Assembly: GCA_934098375.1 (NCBI GenBank)
Contig: CAKOOC010000012.1
Coordinates: forward strand, 1 to 35,965
Direction: 5' to 3'
Source: an uncultured Bacilli bacterium
Lineage (GTDB): Bacteria > Bacillota_I > Bacilli_A > RF39 > UBA660
DNA length: 35,965 nucleotides
The position numbers were made by a program, and so were the translations under genes. Below are positions 8,164 through 15,066 of this stretch, piece after piece. Position 1 is the first letter of the stretch. Each line of letters opens with the position of its first letter. The notes below the pieces were generated by a model. It was given only the letters and a program-made list of their open reading frames with translations, was not told the origin of the DNA and did no database searches.

Positions 8164-10026
8164 CTATGGGCAGTAATAGAAAATACATTGTGTTTGTCCA
8201 TACCACTGACCACTTCCTGGATAACCGTCTGGACAATCTATATCATAATCGCCACCAACTTGGAATATTACAGCATTAACAACTATGTAGCATACTGGGT
8301 AACAATTGAATCCTGTGGAATAGCTTAGACTATACCCGGATGGACAACTTGTAGTTGTCCCTCCTCCGCCGCCTCCACAGTCCAATCCTTTGAACCTTAG
8401 CAGATCCTCTGCAAAATTTGGCGATGAATCACATCCACAGTTGCCACAAGCATAGTATGTTGGGCGACCGTTATAATATCCACCAGTTGGCTGACAATAT
8501 GAATAAGTACAGCAGCTTTGAGTATTACAATTTCGAGTTTTAGTAGTTGTGCTACATACTCGTCCATCATATTTTGATGTATATGTTACAACGCTACTTT
8601 GAGTACCACCACCACAGGTTGCTGAGCATGAGCTCCATGTGCCATATGAGGTGGATGTTTCAGAGCAGCAGTCATTAGTATTACATGTTTCAGGTTCTGT
8701 ATAAGTTCGGCAAACTTGATTATTATACTTCGATCTTATAATAACCCTATGAGTCTTAGTGCCGCCACCACAAGATGCTGAGCAAGTGCTTCCATCTGGT
8801 TCCGTCACTGGTTTTAAGGTTTGAGAGCAACAGTCCTGATTATTACATGATTTAGTTTCGACTTTGTCTGCACACGTGGTAGCGCTTGGATAATATTTAT
8901 CTTTAACTTTATTAGTTCTTTGCATGCTACCGCCGCCACATGACTTACTGCAGGCACTATATGTTCCGGCTTGAGTTACAGTAGTTTCACTACAATATTT
9001 ATAAATCTGATAAGTAGATGATTTACTTGTTATTAATGATGTATCGGTTCTTCCTTCTTTTTCAGAATCATTATAAGCTGAGTTTTTTACAAAAATATAA
9101 AGTGTGGCACTTTTACCAGAACCGGTTTCGTAACTACTATCATACATTTCTTTTAAATTTATTTCTTTTACATAACTATAATTATTATTTTGGCCATTAA
9201 GGGGATTAATTTCTTCCCAAGATGTACATGAGCTTACGTCATTTTTATTACTAATACAAACACTTAAAGTACCACCATATACATCGCTTATTTCTAAACT
9301 AACTTTTACTTTGTAATCAAGATAATTTGATGTAGCGCTTTCAATTTTCATACTTGTTATATTAGCACTTTTATTTTTAAACCATTTAGCATAGAAAATG
9401 ATATCTTCCAAGGGGCTATATTTAGAATTTGCTAAAGGTCCTTCTTTAGTTAAGTCATTATCTAAAAACCAGCCTTTAAAATCGGCATTATCATCATTAG
9501 GATTACAAATAGTTATTGTTTCACCTACGAGATAATCTTTTGTTTCACATTTTCCGATACCAAAATTATTCATTTCATATTTAATTGCACGAAGATATTT
9601 GTTTATTTCTCCGGTGGCAGGATACTGTATTAATGTAGCATCGGATTTTTCTTCATTTGATTTTTCATCATCATAAATTTTTATGTATTTTTTAGAAAGA
9701 TCTGTTGAGTCATCACTTAAAGGTAAATTTGTTGATGGGTCGACTAAAGTATCCGTACTTATTAAGCCAGTTTCTACTAATCGATCGATACTTATAATAT
9801 TGTAACCATCATCATCTTTTGCAAATATTTCAGCATCAGGATTTGCAGCCATATAAACATTAGCAGCCGATTTTATTTTATCAATAAATTCAGCATATTC
9901 CTTAGCTTGTTGGTCTTTTAAGTTTTTATTAATATTAACAATTATTATAATGGCAAGAATAGATAAAAGCCCAACTGAAATAACCATTTCAATTAAAGTA
10001 AAACCACGTTTTAATTTATCTTTCAT
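8164..10026 (-). CDS. Large pilin-like protein with InlB-type repeat and three TSP1-like repeats (C)
   Basis: 620 aa, the largest and clearest member. The prepilin leader MKDKLKRG precedes FTLIEMVISVGLLSILAIIIIV; the pilin body runs to about 125. A Listeria-Bacteroides repeat (about 159-216) shows FKGWFLDNDL and IFYAKWFKNK. Three tandem TSP1-like units follow: 350-400 (YSACSKSCGGGSMQR), 401-454 (STCSASCGGGTKTH) and 455-506 (GTWSSCSATCGGGTQS). The third has the WSxCSxTCGGG signature of thrombospondin type 1 repeats. Each unit ends C-N-x-x-x-C-C. A second Cys-rich module (507-550), a six-glycine run (551-556) and a Cys-rich tail ending FYYCP complete it. It leads the pilin operon behind an extended -10 promoter. 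Its ribosome site is weak (GGATGGTGCG). Confidence 0.85.
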   Translation of the reverse strand: MKDKLKRGFTLIEMVISVGLLSILAIIIIVNINKNLKDQQAKEYAEFIDKIKSAANVYMAANPDAEIFAKDDDGYNIISIDRLVETGLISTDTLVDPSTNLPLSDDSTDLSKKYIKIYDDEKSNEEKSDATLIQYPATGEINKYLRAIKYEMNNFGIGKCETKDYLVGETITICNPNDDNADFKGWFLDNDLTKEGPLANSKYSPLEDIIFYAKWFKNKSANITSMKIESATSNYLDYKVKVSLEISDVYGGTLSVCISNKNDVSSCTSWEEINPLNGQNNNYSYVKEINLKEMYDSSYETGSGKSATLYIFVKNSAYNDSEKEGRTDTSLITSKSSTYQIYKYCSETTVTQAGTYSACSKSCGGGSMQRTNKVKDKYYPSATTCADKVETKSCNNQDCCSQTLKPVTEPDGSTCSASCGGGTKTHRVIIRSKYNNQVCRTYTEPETCNTNDCCSETSTSYGTWSSCSATCGGGTQSSVVTYTSKYDGRVCSTTTKTRNCNTQSCCTYSYCQPTGGYYNGRPTYYACGNCGCDSSPNFAEDLLRFKGLDCGGGGGGTTTSCPSGYSLSYSTGFNCYPVCYIVVNAVIFQVGGDYDIDCPDGYPGSGQWYGQTQCIFYYCP

Positions 10027-10051
10027 TTTCGCACCATCCTTACTTTCTTAC

Positions 10052-10060
10052 ATTATAGCA
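10052..10060 (-). promoter_or_regulatory. Extended -10 promoter of the pilin operon
   Basis: TGCTATAAT on the minus strand, a perfect extended -10, 26 nt upstream of the 620-aa gene's start. No good -35 is visible. It lies between the terminator at 10068-10099 and the gene, so it should start the 8164-4927 transcript. Confidence 0.6.
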
Positions 10061-10067
10061 AAACAGC

Positions 10068-10099
10068 AAAAAAATAGAAAGTACTAAATATACTTTCTA
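10068..10099 (-). terminator. Terminator of the rpsB-tsf transcript
   Basis: Minus-strand hairpin TAGAAAGTA / TACTTTCTA (9 bp, 7-nt loop) followed by seven T's, immediately after the stop of the 219-aa gene at 10104. Confidence 0.85.
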
Positions 10100-10103
10100 C
10101 TTA

Positions 10104-10763
10104 CTAAATGCTTAAAGCATTATTTAAAATATTGATTTCTTCACCAGATAAAGTTTGATTATATTTTCTTTCACTTATTTCAACAGGAATATTTACAACT
10201 TTCTTTATCTTACCTTTTTGGATAAAAACTACTGCAGGTAAATAAATTCTTTTCACATTATCATCGTTAAGTTCCTTATAAGCAGGTAAATATCCATTTA
10301 GTTTCTTAACTAATTCATAATAGTTGTCAGAACCTTTTTTGATAGTTTTGATTTTACCATCTTTAGTTAATTCTTTAGTATCCATATCATTAGAAATATC
10401 TAAATAGTAAATATCTTCTTTTAAAGTAAGTGCTTTATCAACTAGGACGGAAGCCATAATTCGAGAATTTTCATCAGTACTTGATGCAAAGAAAAGAATA
10501 TAACTTTCATCTGATTCTAGTTTCTTAAATATTTCTTCATATGATGAATATGTAACAGTACTATAATTTTTAATGGAAAAATTAACTTTATTTTTCTTAT
10601 TATTATTTGCTTCAAATTCTTTTTTGAATTTTAATGAATCATTAGTAATAGTATATGATGGAGTTTCATCTATTACAGTTTCTTTTTCCCAATTAAATGC
10701 GATATAGCACAAGATTAAAACGATGATTCCTAGTATAATACCAGTTATTACGTTTTTATTCAT
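10104..10763 (-). CDS. Membrane-anchored thioredoxin-fold protein lacking the CXXC motif
   Basis: 219 aa. One N-terminal transmembrane helix (about 5-23, ITGIILGIIVLILCYIAF) anchors an extracytoplasmic domain. Residues about 88-200 look like a thioredoxin fold: strand YILFFASSTDENSRIM stands where thioredoxins have FxAxWCxxC, and LPAVVFIQKGKIKKVVN matches the cis-Pro strand. Both catalytic cysteines are replaced (SSTDENS), so it should not do thiol exchange; bacteriocin-accessory-like proteins are distant analogues. It starts 8 nt after tsf ends and shares its terminator, yet lies next to the Cys-rich pilin cluster. A holding or chaperone role is possible but unproven. Confidence 0.6.
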   Translation of the reverse strand: MNKNVITGIILGIIVLILCYIAFNWEKETVIDETPSYTITNDSLKFKKEFEANNNKKNKVNFSIKNYSTVTYSSYEEIFKKLESDESYILFFASSTDENSRIMASVLVDKALTLKEDIYYLDISNDMDTKELTKDGKIKTIKKGSDNYYELVKKLNGYLPAYKELNDDNVKRIYLPAVVFIQKGKIKKVVNIPVEISERKYNQTLSGEEINILNNALSI

Positions 10764-10771
10764 ATATGCCT

Positions 10772-11644
10772 CTATTTATTAATTTGGCTCATAACTTCTT
10801 CAGCAAAGTTATCATTTCTTTTTTCCATACCTTCGCCTACTTCATAACGAATCATTTTTAAAACTTTTCCGCCATTATTTTTTACGTAAGTTTCAACATC
10901 TAAATCACTATCTTTAATAAATGCTTGACTAACTAAGCAAATTTCTTTAAAGAATTTATGTAATCTTCCTTCAACCATTTTTTCAGCTATTTCAGCAGGT
11001 TTTCCTTCGTTCATAGCTTGTTCTTTAAAGATAGCTCTTTCTTTTTCAACACGTTCAGCAGGAATTTCTTCGCTAGTTACAAATTCAGGTTTCATAGCAG
11101 CTGCTTGCATAGCAACATCTTTAGCTACATCTTCATTAGCACCTTCAAGTAAAGTTAAAACAGCAATTTTACCACCCATATGTAAGTATGAACCAAAGTT
11201 TTCATTATCATTTTTAGTTAATACTTCAATTCTTCTTAGAGATAGTTTTTCGCCGATTTTAGCAGTTTTAGCAATGATTAAATCATTAATTGTTCCTTCT
11301 TCACATGGAAGAGTTAAAGCTTCTTCTAAAGTAGTTACGTCACTATTTAAAATAGTATTTCCAATAGTATCTAACATACCTTTAAATTCATCATTTTTAC
11401 TAACAAAATCAGTTTCACTATTAACTTCTAAGATAACAGCTTTGTTACCACTAATATAGACGTTTGCTAAGCCTTCAGCAGCAATTCTTGATTCTTTTTT
11501 AGCAGCTTTAGCAATACCTTTTTCTCTTAAATAGTCAACAGCTGCATCCATATCGCCATTAGTTTCAGTTAAGGCTTTTTTGCAGTCCATCATACCAGCA
11601 CCAGTTTTTGCTCTTAATTCAGCAACACTTTTAGCATCTATCAT
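10772..11644 (-). CDS. tsf: Elongation factor Ts
   Basis: 290 aa, normal length for EF-Ts, the nucleotide exchange factor for EF-Tu. The N-terminal UBA-like domain has the signature VAELRAKTGAGMMDCKKAL, then the core contains EVNSETDFVSKNDEF, the EF-Tu-contacting TDFV loop. The later part includes MAVQ-like MQAAAMKPEFV and CLVSQAFIKD. It lies 9 nt after rpsB, the standard rpsB-tsf order, with an AGGAGG site before the start. Confidence 0.97.
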   Translation of the reverse strand: MIDAKSVAELRAKTGAGMMDCKKALTETNGDMDAAVDYLREKGIAKAAKKESRIAAEGLANVYISGNKAVILEVNSETDFVSKNDEFKGMLDTIGNTILNSDVTTLEEALTLPCEEGTINDLIIAKTAKIGEKLSLRRIEVLTKNDNENFGSYLHMGGKIAVLTLLEGANEDVAKDVAMQAAAMKPEFVTSEEIPAERVEKERAIFKEQAMNEGKPAEIAEKMVEGRLHKFFKEICLVSQAFIKDSDLDVETYVKNNGGKVLKMIRYEVGEGMEKRNDNFAEEVMSQINK

Positions 11645-11653
11645 AATTTCCTC

Positions 11654-12583
11654 CTATTTTAACGCTAATAATAATTCTTCTTTTTTCATTGATGAGTATC
11701 CTTTGATACCCTTTTTCTTAGCAATATTTTTAAGTTCTGTTAAAGTTTTTAAAGTTAAATCTTCATCTTCAACAATTTTTTCTTCTTTAATTGCTTCTTT
11801 AGTTTCTTCTTTTTCTAAACTTTCAACAAATACTTCTTTAACAGTTTTTGCTTTAGCTTCTTTTTTAGGTTTTTCTTCTTCAGTGATATAATCAACGATT
11901 TCTAAATTTTTAGCTTCACAAATGGCATTTGTTAAAACACCTAGAACAACTTTTACACTTCTTACAGCATCATCATTAGCAGGAATAACAAAATCTACAT
12001 CATCAGGATCACAGTTAGTATCTACTAAACCAAATACTGGGATATTTAATTTTCTTGCTTCACGAATAGCGTTAATTTCCTTTTTAGGATCAACAATAAT
12101 TAAAGCATTAGGTAATTTTTCCATGTTACGGATACCACATAATACTTTATTTAATTTTTCGTATTCTTTTTTAAGTCCAATAACTTCTTTTTTAGGTAAA
12201 ACATCGAATGTTCCGTCATTTTCCATTTTTTCAATTTCTTCTAGACGTTTAATTCTTTTTCTAATAGTTCTAAAGTTAGTAAGAGTTCCACCTAACCATC
12301 TTTCTACTACATAGAAAGATTCACTTCTTTCAGCTTCTTCTTTAGAGGCTTCTTGAGCTTGTTTTTTAGTTCCAACAAATAAGAAACTTCCTCCGTTTTC
12401 AGCAATTTTTTTAATTTCTGCATAAGCAGTTTCAATGCATGCAGCAGTTTTTTCTAGATCGATAATATAAATATCATCTCTAGATGTAAAGATGTATTCC
12501 TTCATTTTAGGATTCCATCTTTTTGTTTGATGTCCAAAATGAACACCTGCTTCTAATAAGTAACTCATAGAAACAACAGCCAT
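11654..12583 (-). CDS. rpsB: 30S ribosomal protein S2 with C-terminal SAP-like extension
   Basis: 309 aa from the ATG at 12581-12583, preceded by an AAAGGA site. This start gives the canonical MAVVSMSYLLEAGVHFGHQTKRW; the 46 in-frame codons upstream fall in a structured leader and are not coding. The S2 core spans about 1-230, with GTKKQAQ, WLGGTLTNFRTI, PNALIIVDPKKE and the PVFGLVDTNCDP motif. After it comes a Lys/Glu-rich linker (about 235-272) and a final helix-loop-helix (276-309, LTLKTLTELKNIAKKKGIKG) resembling a SAP/HeH nucleic-acid-binding motif. S2 usually ends near 240-260 residues, so the tail is a lineage feature. Confidence 0.95.
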   Translation of the reverse strand: MAVVSMSYLLEAGVHFGHQTKRWNPKMKEYIFTSRDDIYIIDLEKTAACIETAYAEIKKIAENGGSFLFVGTKKQAQEASKEEAERSESFYVVERWLGGTLTNFRTIRKRIKRLEEIEKMENDGTFDVLPKKEVIGLKKEYEKLNKVLCGIRNMEKLPNALIIVDPKKEINAIREARKLNIPVFGLVDTNCDPDDVDFVIPANDDAVRSVKVVLGVLTNAICEAKNLEIVDYITEEEKPKKEAKAKTVKEVFVESLEKEETKEAIKEEKIVEDEDLTLKTLTELKNIAKKKGIKGYSSMKKEELLLALK

Positions 12584-12690
12584 AATTTTCACAATCCTTT
12601 CGTTATTTACCCATAAACATCTTCTTAAAGCACCGGCTAGGCCACTGGGCACTTTAATCCGTTTATGTACATATTGGTTTAAAACCATTA
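12584..12690 (-). ncRNA. Structured rpsB leader, probable ribosomal-protein autoregulatory RNA
   Basis: The 5' untranslated region of rpsB folds into nested helices on the minus strand. An outer stem CAUAAAC / GUUUAUG (12661-12667 with 12612-12618, 7 bp) encloses AAAGUGCC / GGUGCUUU (12648-12655 with 12627-12634, 8 bp including two G·U pairs). A GGC-CUA-GCC tip (12635-12643) closes the structure. It ends about 28 nt before the start codon. Ribosomal protein operons are commonly controlled by the encoded protein binding such leaders; that S2 binds this one is inference. I cannot assign it to a named RNA family. Confidence 0.6.
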
Positions 12691-12692
12691 AT

Positions 12693-12721
12693 ATATTAGC
12701 AAATTTTATGAATTTGTACAA
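12693..12721 (-). promoter_or_regulatory. Promoter of rpsB-tsf
   Basis: Minus strand -35 TTGTAC (12716-12721), 17-bp spacer, -10 TAATAT (12693-12698). Transcription would start near 12685, giving a leader of about 100 nt that contains the nested hairpin. Confidence 0.65.
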
Positions 12722-12774
12722 GATAATTTGACTTATTTGCGGGTTTTTCTTAAGATTTTGCTTTTAAAGTAAAG

Positions 12775-12805
12775 AAAAAACATCTAGCTTATAGAAAACT
12801 AGATG
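12775..12805 (-). terminator. Terminator of the surface-protein gene
   Basis: Minus-strand hairpin CATCTAG / CTAGATG (7 bp, 11-nt loop) followed by six T's and a T-rich stretch, just after the stop at 12812. Confidence 0.8.
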
Positions 12806-12811
12806 CTTAGT

Positions 12812-14746
12812 TTAAGAAACTACATATGGATCAGTTGCTTTGCCAGTTCCAGAAGATATTTTTGTATCGTAAATTAAGGATATTGCTGGTCTAACTCCAT
12901 AAGTTTCACTAACAGGTTTTCCATATAACATACCATTAGTGCCAACAGCGAAGTCATTAGAAATGGCGATACCATTAGTATACGGATGAGAATGTGGAGA
13001 CATGGTCCACCAATAATTTGAGGAGGCGTTTTCATATAAATAATAGCTAGTATTTGATAGTGCATACCCATCTTTTACAGCATCATCAGGGAGAATTGTC
13101 CCACCAGCTAAAGCTACTTCATCGGAGTTTAACAAACCGATTTTGTAGTCTTTGGTGCCTACTCCATTACTTCCTCTTAAATTACCGTTACCGTTTTCAG
13201 TATCACTTGATGTGAATTTTGATAATTTACCACCATTATTATCTAGTGGACAAACTAAAGATGCACCGGTACCACCAGGAATAGAAAAAGCAGTACCACC
13301 ATAATAGCTAGCAATTCGACTATAAGAATTAAATTTTGCGGTATAATTCATTGCACCATTTCCACTTTTGTCATTACAATAAATAACATCAGCAAGATAT
13401 GAATCATAATCACGTAATTTCAAATCATACCATTTTTTAAGATTGGTTAAAATGGCACTTTCTATAACATTGGCATGACCTTCGGTATACCCAACATTAT
13501 TAGTAGTTCCATACATAAATCCGACCATTTGTGCTTTACTATGCATATCATCACCGTGAAAAGTATTAAAAGCTGATGTATATTTGGTTCCATCATATTT
13601 AGCGAAAGCGCCATTACTGACTTTTTCATTGCAAGGATTTGCTAAGCTATTATCATTACGATTATATAAAGTCATTCTAATAGAACCATCACCATTTATT
13701 CTTACTACTCTAAAGCACATACCTGCGAAAACAACAAAATTATTATCTATAGAACCTCTAAAGTAATAGCTTGTTCCATAATCATCTTCGGATGCTGCTA
13801 ATATTTTTTCAGAGGCTCCACTAACGCTTTCACCTTTTATAATAGAAGATGTACTTACTGGATTGGTAGTACGAATAGCATAAATTAAAGTGTCTTCTTC
13901 AGCAGTAAACCACCCTATTGGGGCTGGTGTATTAGTTGAAGTAAAGCCAACTTTGCAAATCATACCAGCAGTATCCATATTGGTGATAGATACAATCCAT
14001 TTAGTACCATTCCATTTAGCAGAACCAACAGTGTTTCCACCATTACAAATTACAGTGGCATTATAATTATTAGTTAACGGAAAGGAAGATACTTTTTTAC
14101 CATCAACATAGGCAATTAAAGAAAGATTACCACTTCCAACAGTGCCATTAATACCGTAAGTTTGATTTATTTGATAATAAAATCTTAAAGCATTATGATT
14201 GTAGCCACAATTTAAACTTATTTGAACATAGTAATCGTCTTCTTCAAAGTTTTGAGTTACTAAAGATATATTTTTAAGTTTTTGTTTAGCAATATCTCCT
14301 CTTTCCGAGTCTTCAGAATCACCGTGTAAAAAGACAAAAACTGATTCTGGGGTATCAATAAAGCTAGTACAATTTTCATCAGAACAAACATTGTAGATTA
14401 TTTCATACTTGGTATCAATGTTATTTAAAGAAGTTAAAACAATATCAAATCTTTCGGTAGCACCGGATTTTAAATGAATTATACGATCGCCAATAATAGT
14501 ATTAGTTGGCATTTTTATTCCTACACTTTCATCTAGGTTCACTTCATTTATTACCATATTATACTTTAAATCGCCGATTGTTATATTGGCACCACTTATG
14601 CTCTTATTTTGGGTCATTAAACTAAAGGTTATGTTTAAGACTAAACAAAATAACACTAAAATCGAGCAAAAAGTTAAATATAAAAAACGCTTGTTTCCCT
14701 TTATTTTATTTAAAATGTTACCTATTTTTTCTTTTAATTTATACAT
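12812..14746 (-). CDS. Large surface protein with DUF6273-like C-terminal region
   Basis: 644 aa. A basic N-terminus (MYKLKEKIGNILNKIKGNKR) precedes one hydrophobic helix (about 21-43, FLYLTFCSILVLFCLVLNITFSL), serving as signal peptide or anchor. A β-rich region (about 50-270) follows. The C-terminal 340 residues contain FRGSIDNNFVVFAGMCFRVVRINGDGSIRMTL, YWWTMSPHSH and NGMLYGKPVSETYGVRPAISL; this resembles DUF6273-type domains in surface proteins of gut Firmicutes. No sortase motif is present, so anchoring would be by the N-terminal helix. The gene is monocistronic, with its own terminator. Expression may vary: the promoter holds a G8 tract and the ribosome site lies in a hairpin loop. Function is unknown. 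Confidence 0.75.
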   Translation of the reverse strand: MYKLKEKIGNILNKIKGNKRFLYLTFCSILVLFCLVLNITFSLMTQNKSISGANITIGDLKYNMVINEVNLDESVGIKMPTNTIIGDRIIHLKSGATERFDIVLTSLNNIDTKYEIIYNVCSDENCTSFIDTPESVFVFLHGDSEDSERGDIAKQKLKNISLVTQNFEEDDYYVQISLNCGYNHNALRFYYQINQTYGINGTVGSGNLSLIAYVDGKKVSSFPLTNNYNATVICNGGNTVGSAKWNGTKWIVSITNMDTAGMICKVGFTSTNTPAPIGWFTAEEDTLIYAIRTTNPVSTSSIIKGESVSGASEKILAASEDDYGTSYYFRGSIDNNFVVFAGMCFRVVRINGDGSIRMTLYNRNDNSLANPCNEKVSNGAFAKYDGTKYTSAFNTFHGDDMHSKAQMVGFMYGTTNNVGYTEGHANVIESAILTNLKKWYDLKLRDYDSYLADVIYCNDKSGNGAMNYTAKFNSYSRIASYYGGTAFSIPGGTGASLVCPLDNNGGKLSKFTSSDTENGNGNLRGSNGVGTKDYKIGLLNSDEVALAGGTILPDDAVKDGYALSNTSYYLYENASSNYWWTMSPHSHPYTNGIAISNDFAVGTNGMLYGKPVSETYGVRPAISLIYDTKISSGTGKATDPYVVS

Positions 14747-14770
14747 AGAAAATCACCCGATATTTTCTAT
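14744..14770 (-). promoter_or_regulatory. Hairpin around the ribosome site of the surface-protein gene
   Basis: Perfect 9-bp inverted repeat ATAGAAAAT / ATTTTCTAT on the minus strand (14762-14770 with 14745-14753). The 8-nt loop contains the GGGTGA ribosome site, and the 3' arm includes the first two bases of the start codon. An RNA with this hairpin could limit translation initiation. Confidence 0.55.
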
Positions 14771-14773
14771 ATA

Positions 14774-14801
14774 ATTGTACTAATAACCCCCCCCATGTCA
14801 A
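14774..14801 (-). promoter_or_regulatory. Strong promoter with a G8 tract in the spacer (phase-variation candidate)
   Basis: Minus strand: consensus -35 TTGACA (14796-14801) and -10 TACAAT (14774-14779) separated by 16 bp. Half of the spacer is an uninterrupted run of eight G's (14787-14794). Slippage of this run would move the spacer through 15, 16, 17 or 18 bp and so change promoter strength, as at known variable promoters of Neisseria. Such a run stands out sharply in this AT-rich sequence. Confidence 0.7.
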
Positions 14802-14814
14802 GTTAATATTGTGC

Positions 14815-15030
14815 ATATAAAAAGTCTATGACGTTAACCATAAACTTTTGCTAATTTGGGGAATTTTATATCGCTTAATTTCGGTGCCACCCACTCGATG
14901 ACAACATAACCTTTTCTTTCAAGAAAAACTAATTGCTGAGGCGATACAGCAAAAGGCTTTTTTACTCTTTTATCATTATGACTCTAAATGATAAGTTTCT
15001 CTTTTTCACGATTAACATAAAGCCATAGCA
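14815..15030 (-). ncRNA. T-box-like leader element, not next to a usual T-box gene
   Basis: Minus strand reads GUGGGUGGCACCGAAA (about 14895-14880), then UUCCCC about 20 nt on. GGG pairs with CCC and GAA with UUC around a 7-nt bulge UGGCACC, the form of a T-box antiterminator. The variable bulge base C would suit a tRNA with a G discriminator. Upstream are hairpins UUAUCAUU/AAUGAUAA and UUGCUG/CAGCAA, a GGCUUU/AAAGCC helix, and a loop UAUCGC that can pair with GCGAUA downstream. A terminator hairpin AAAGUUUAUG/CAUAGACUUU with five U's ends it (14815-14848). I could not identify a classical stem I or specifier. An extended -10 (TGCTATGGC, 15022-15030) may start it. The next gene is the surface protein, not a synthetase or amino-acid gene. 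Confidence 0.5.
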
Positions 15031-15040
15031 CAATCAAATA

Positions 15041-15063
15041 AAAAAATTGGATCATAGTCCAAT
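15041..15063 (-). terminator. Terminator of the MMPL gene
   Basis: Minus-strand hairpin ATTGGA / TCCAAT (6 bp, 6-nt loop) followed by a run of T's, four bases beyond the stop at 15067. Confidence 0.75.
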
Positions 15064-15066
15064 CTT

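Noticed and set aside
8340..8400. Glycine-codon runs in the pilin-like genes as phase-variation tracts
   Set aside because: The codons vary (GGA/GGC/GGG mixture), so there is no long pure homopolymer; a flexible linker is enough.
11274..12314. Plus-strand frames opposite tsf and rpsB
   Set aside because: They are antisense to highly conserved genes, with no ribosome sites or family signal.
12584..12721. 46-codon N-terminal extension of S2 in frame
   Set aside because: It reads through the structured leader and overlaps the promoter; the canonical MAVVSM start at 12583 has its own ribosome site.
14880..14950. Riboswitch on the plus strand (CGGTGCCACCC resembling TPP or cobalamin motifs)
   Set aside because: The flanking conserved elements are missing and no plus-strand gene follows; the minus-strand T-box reading explains the motif better.
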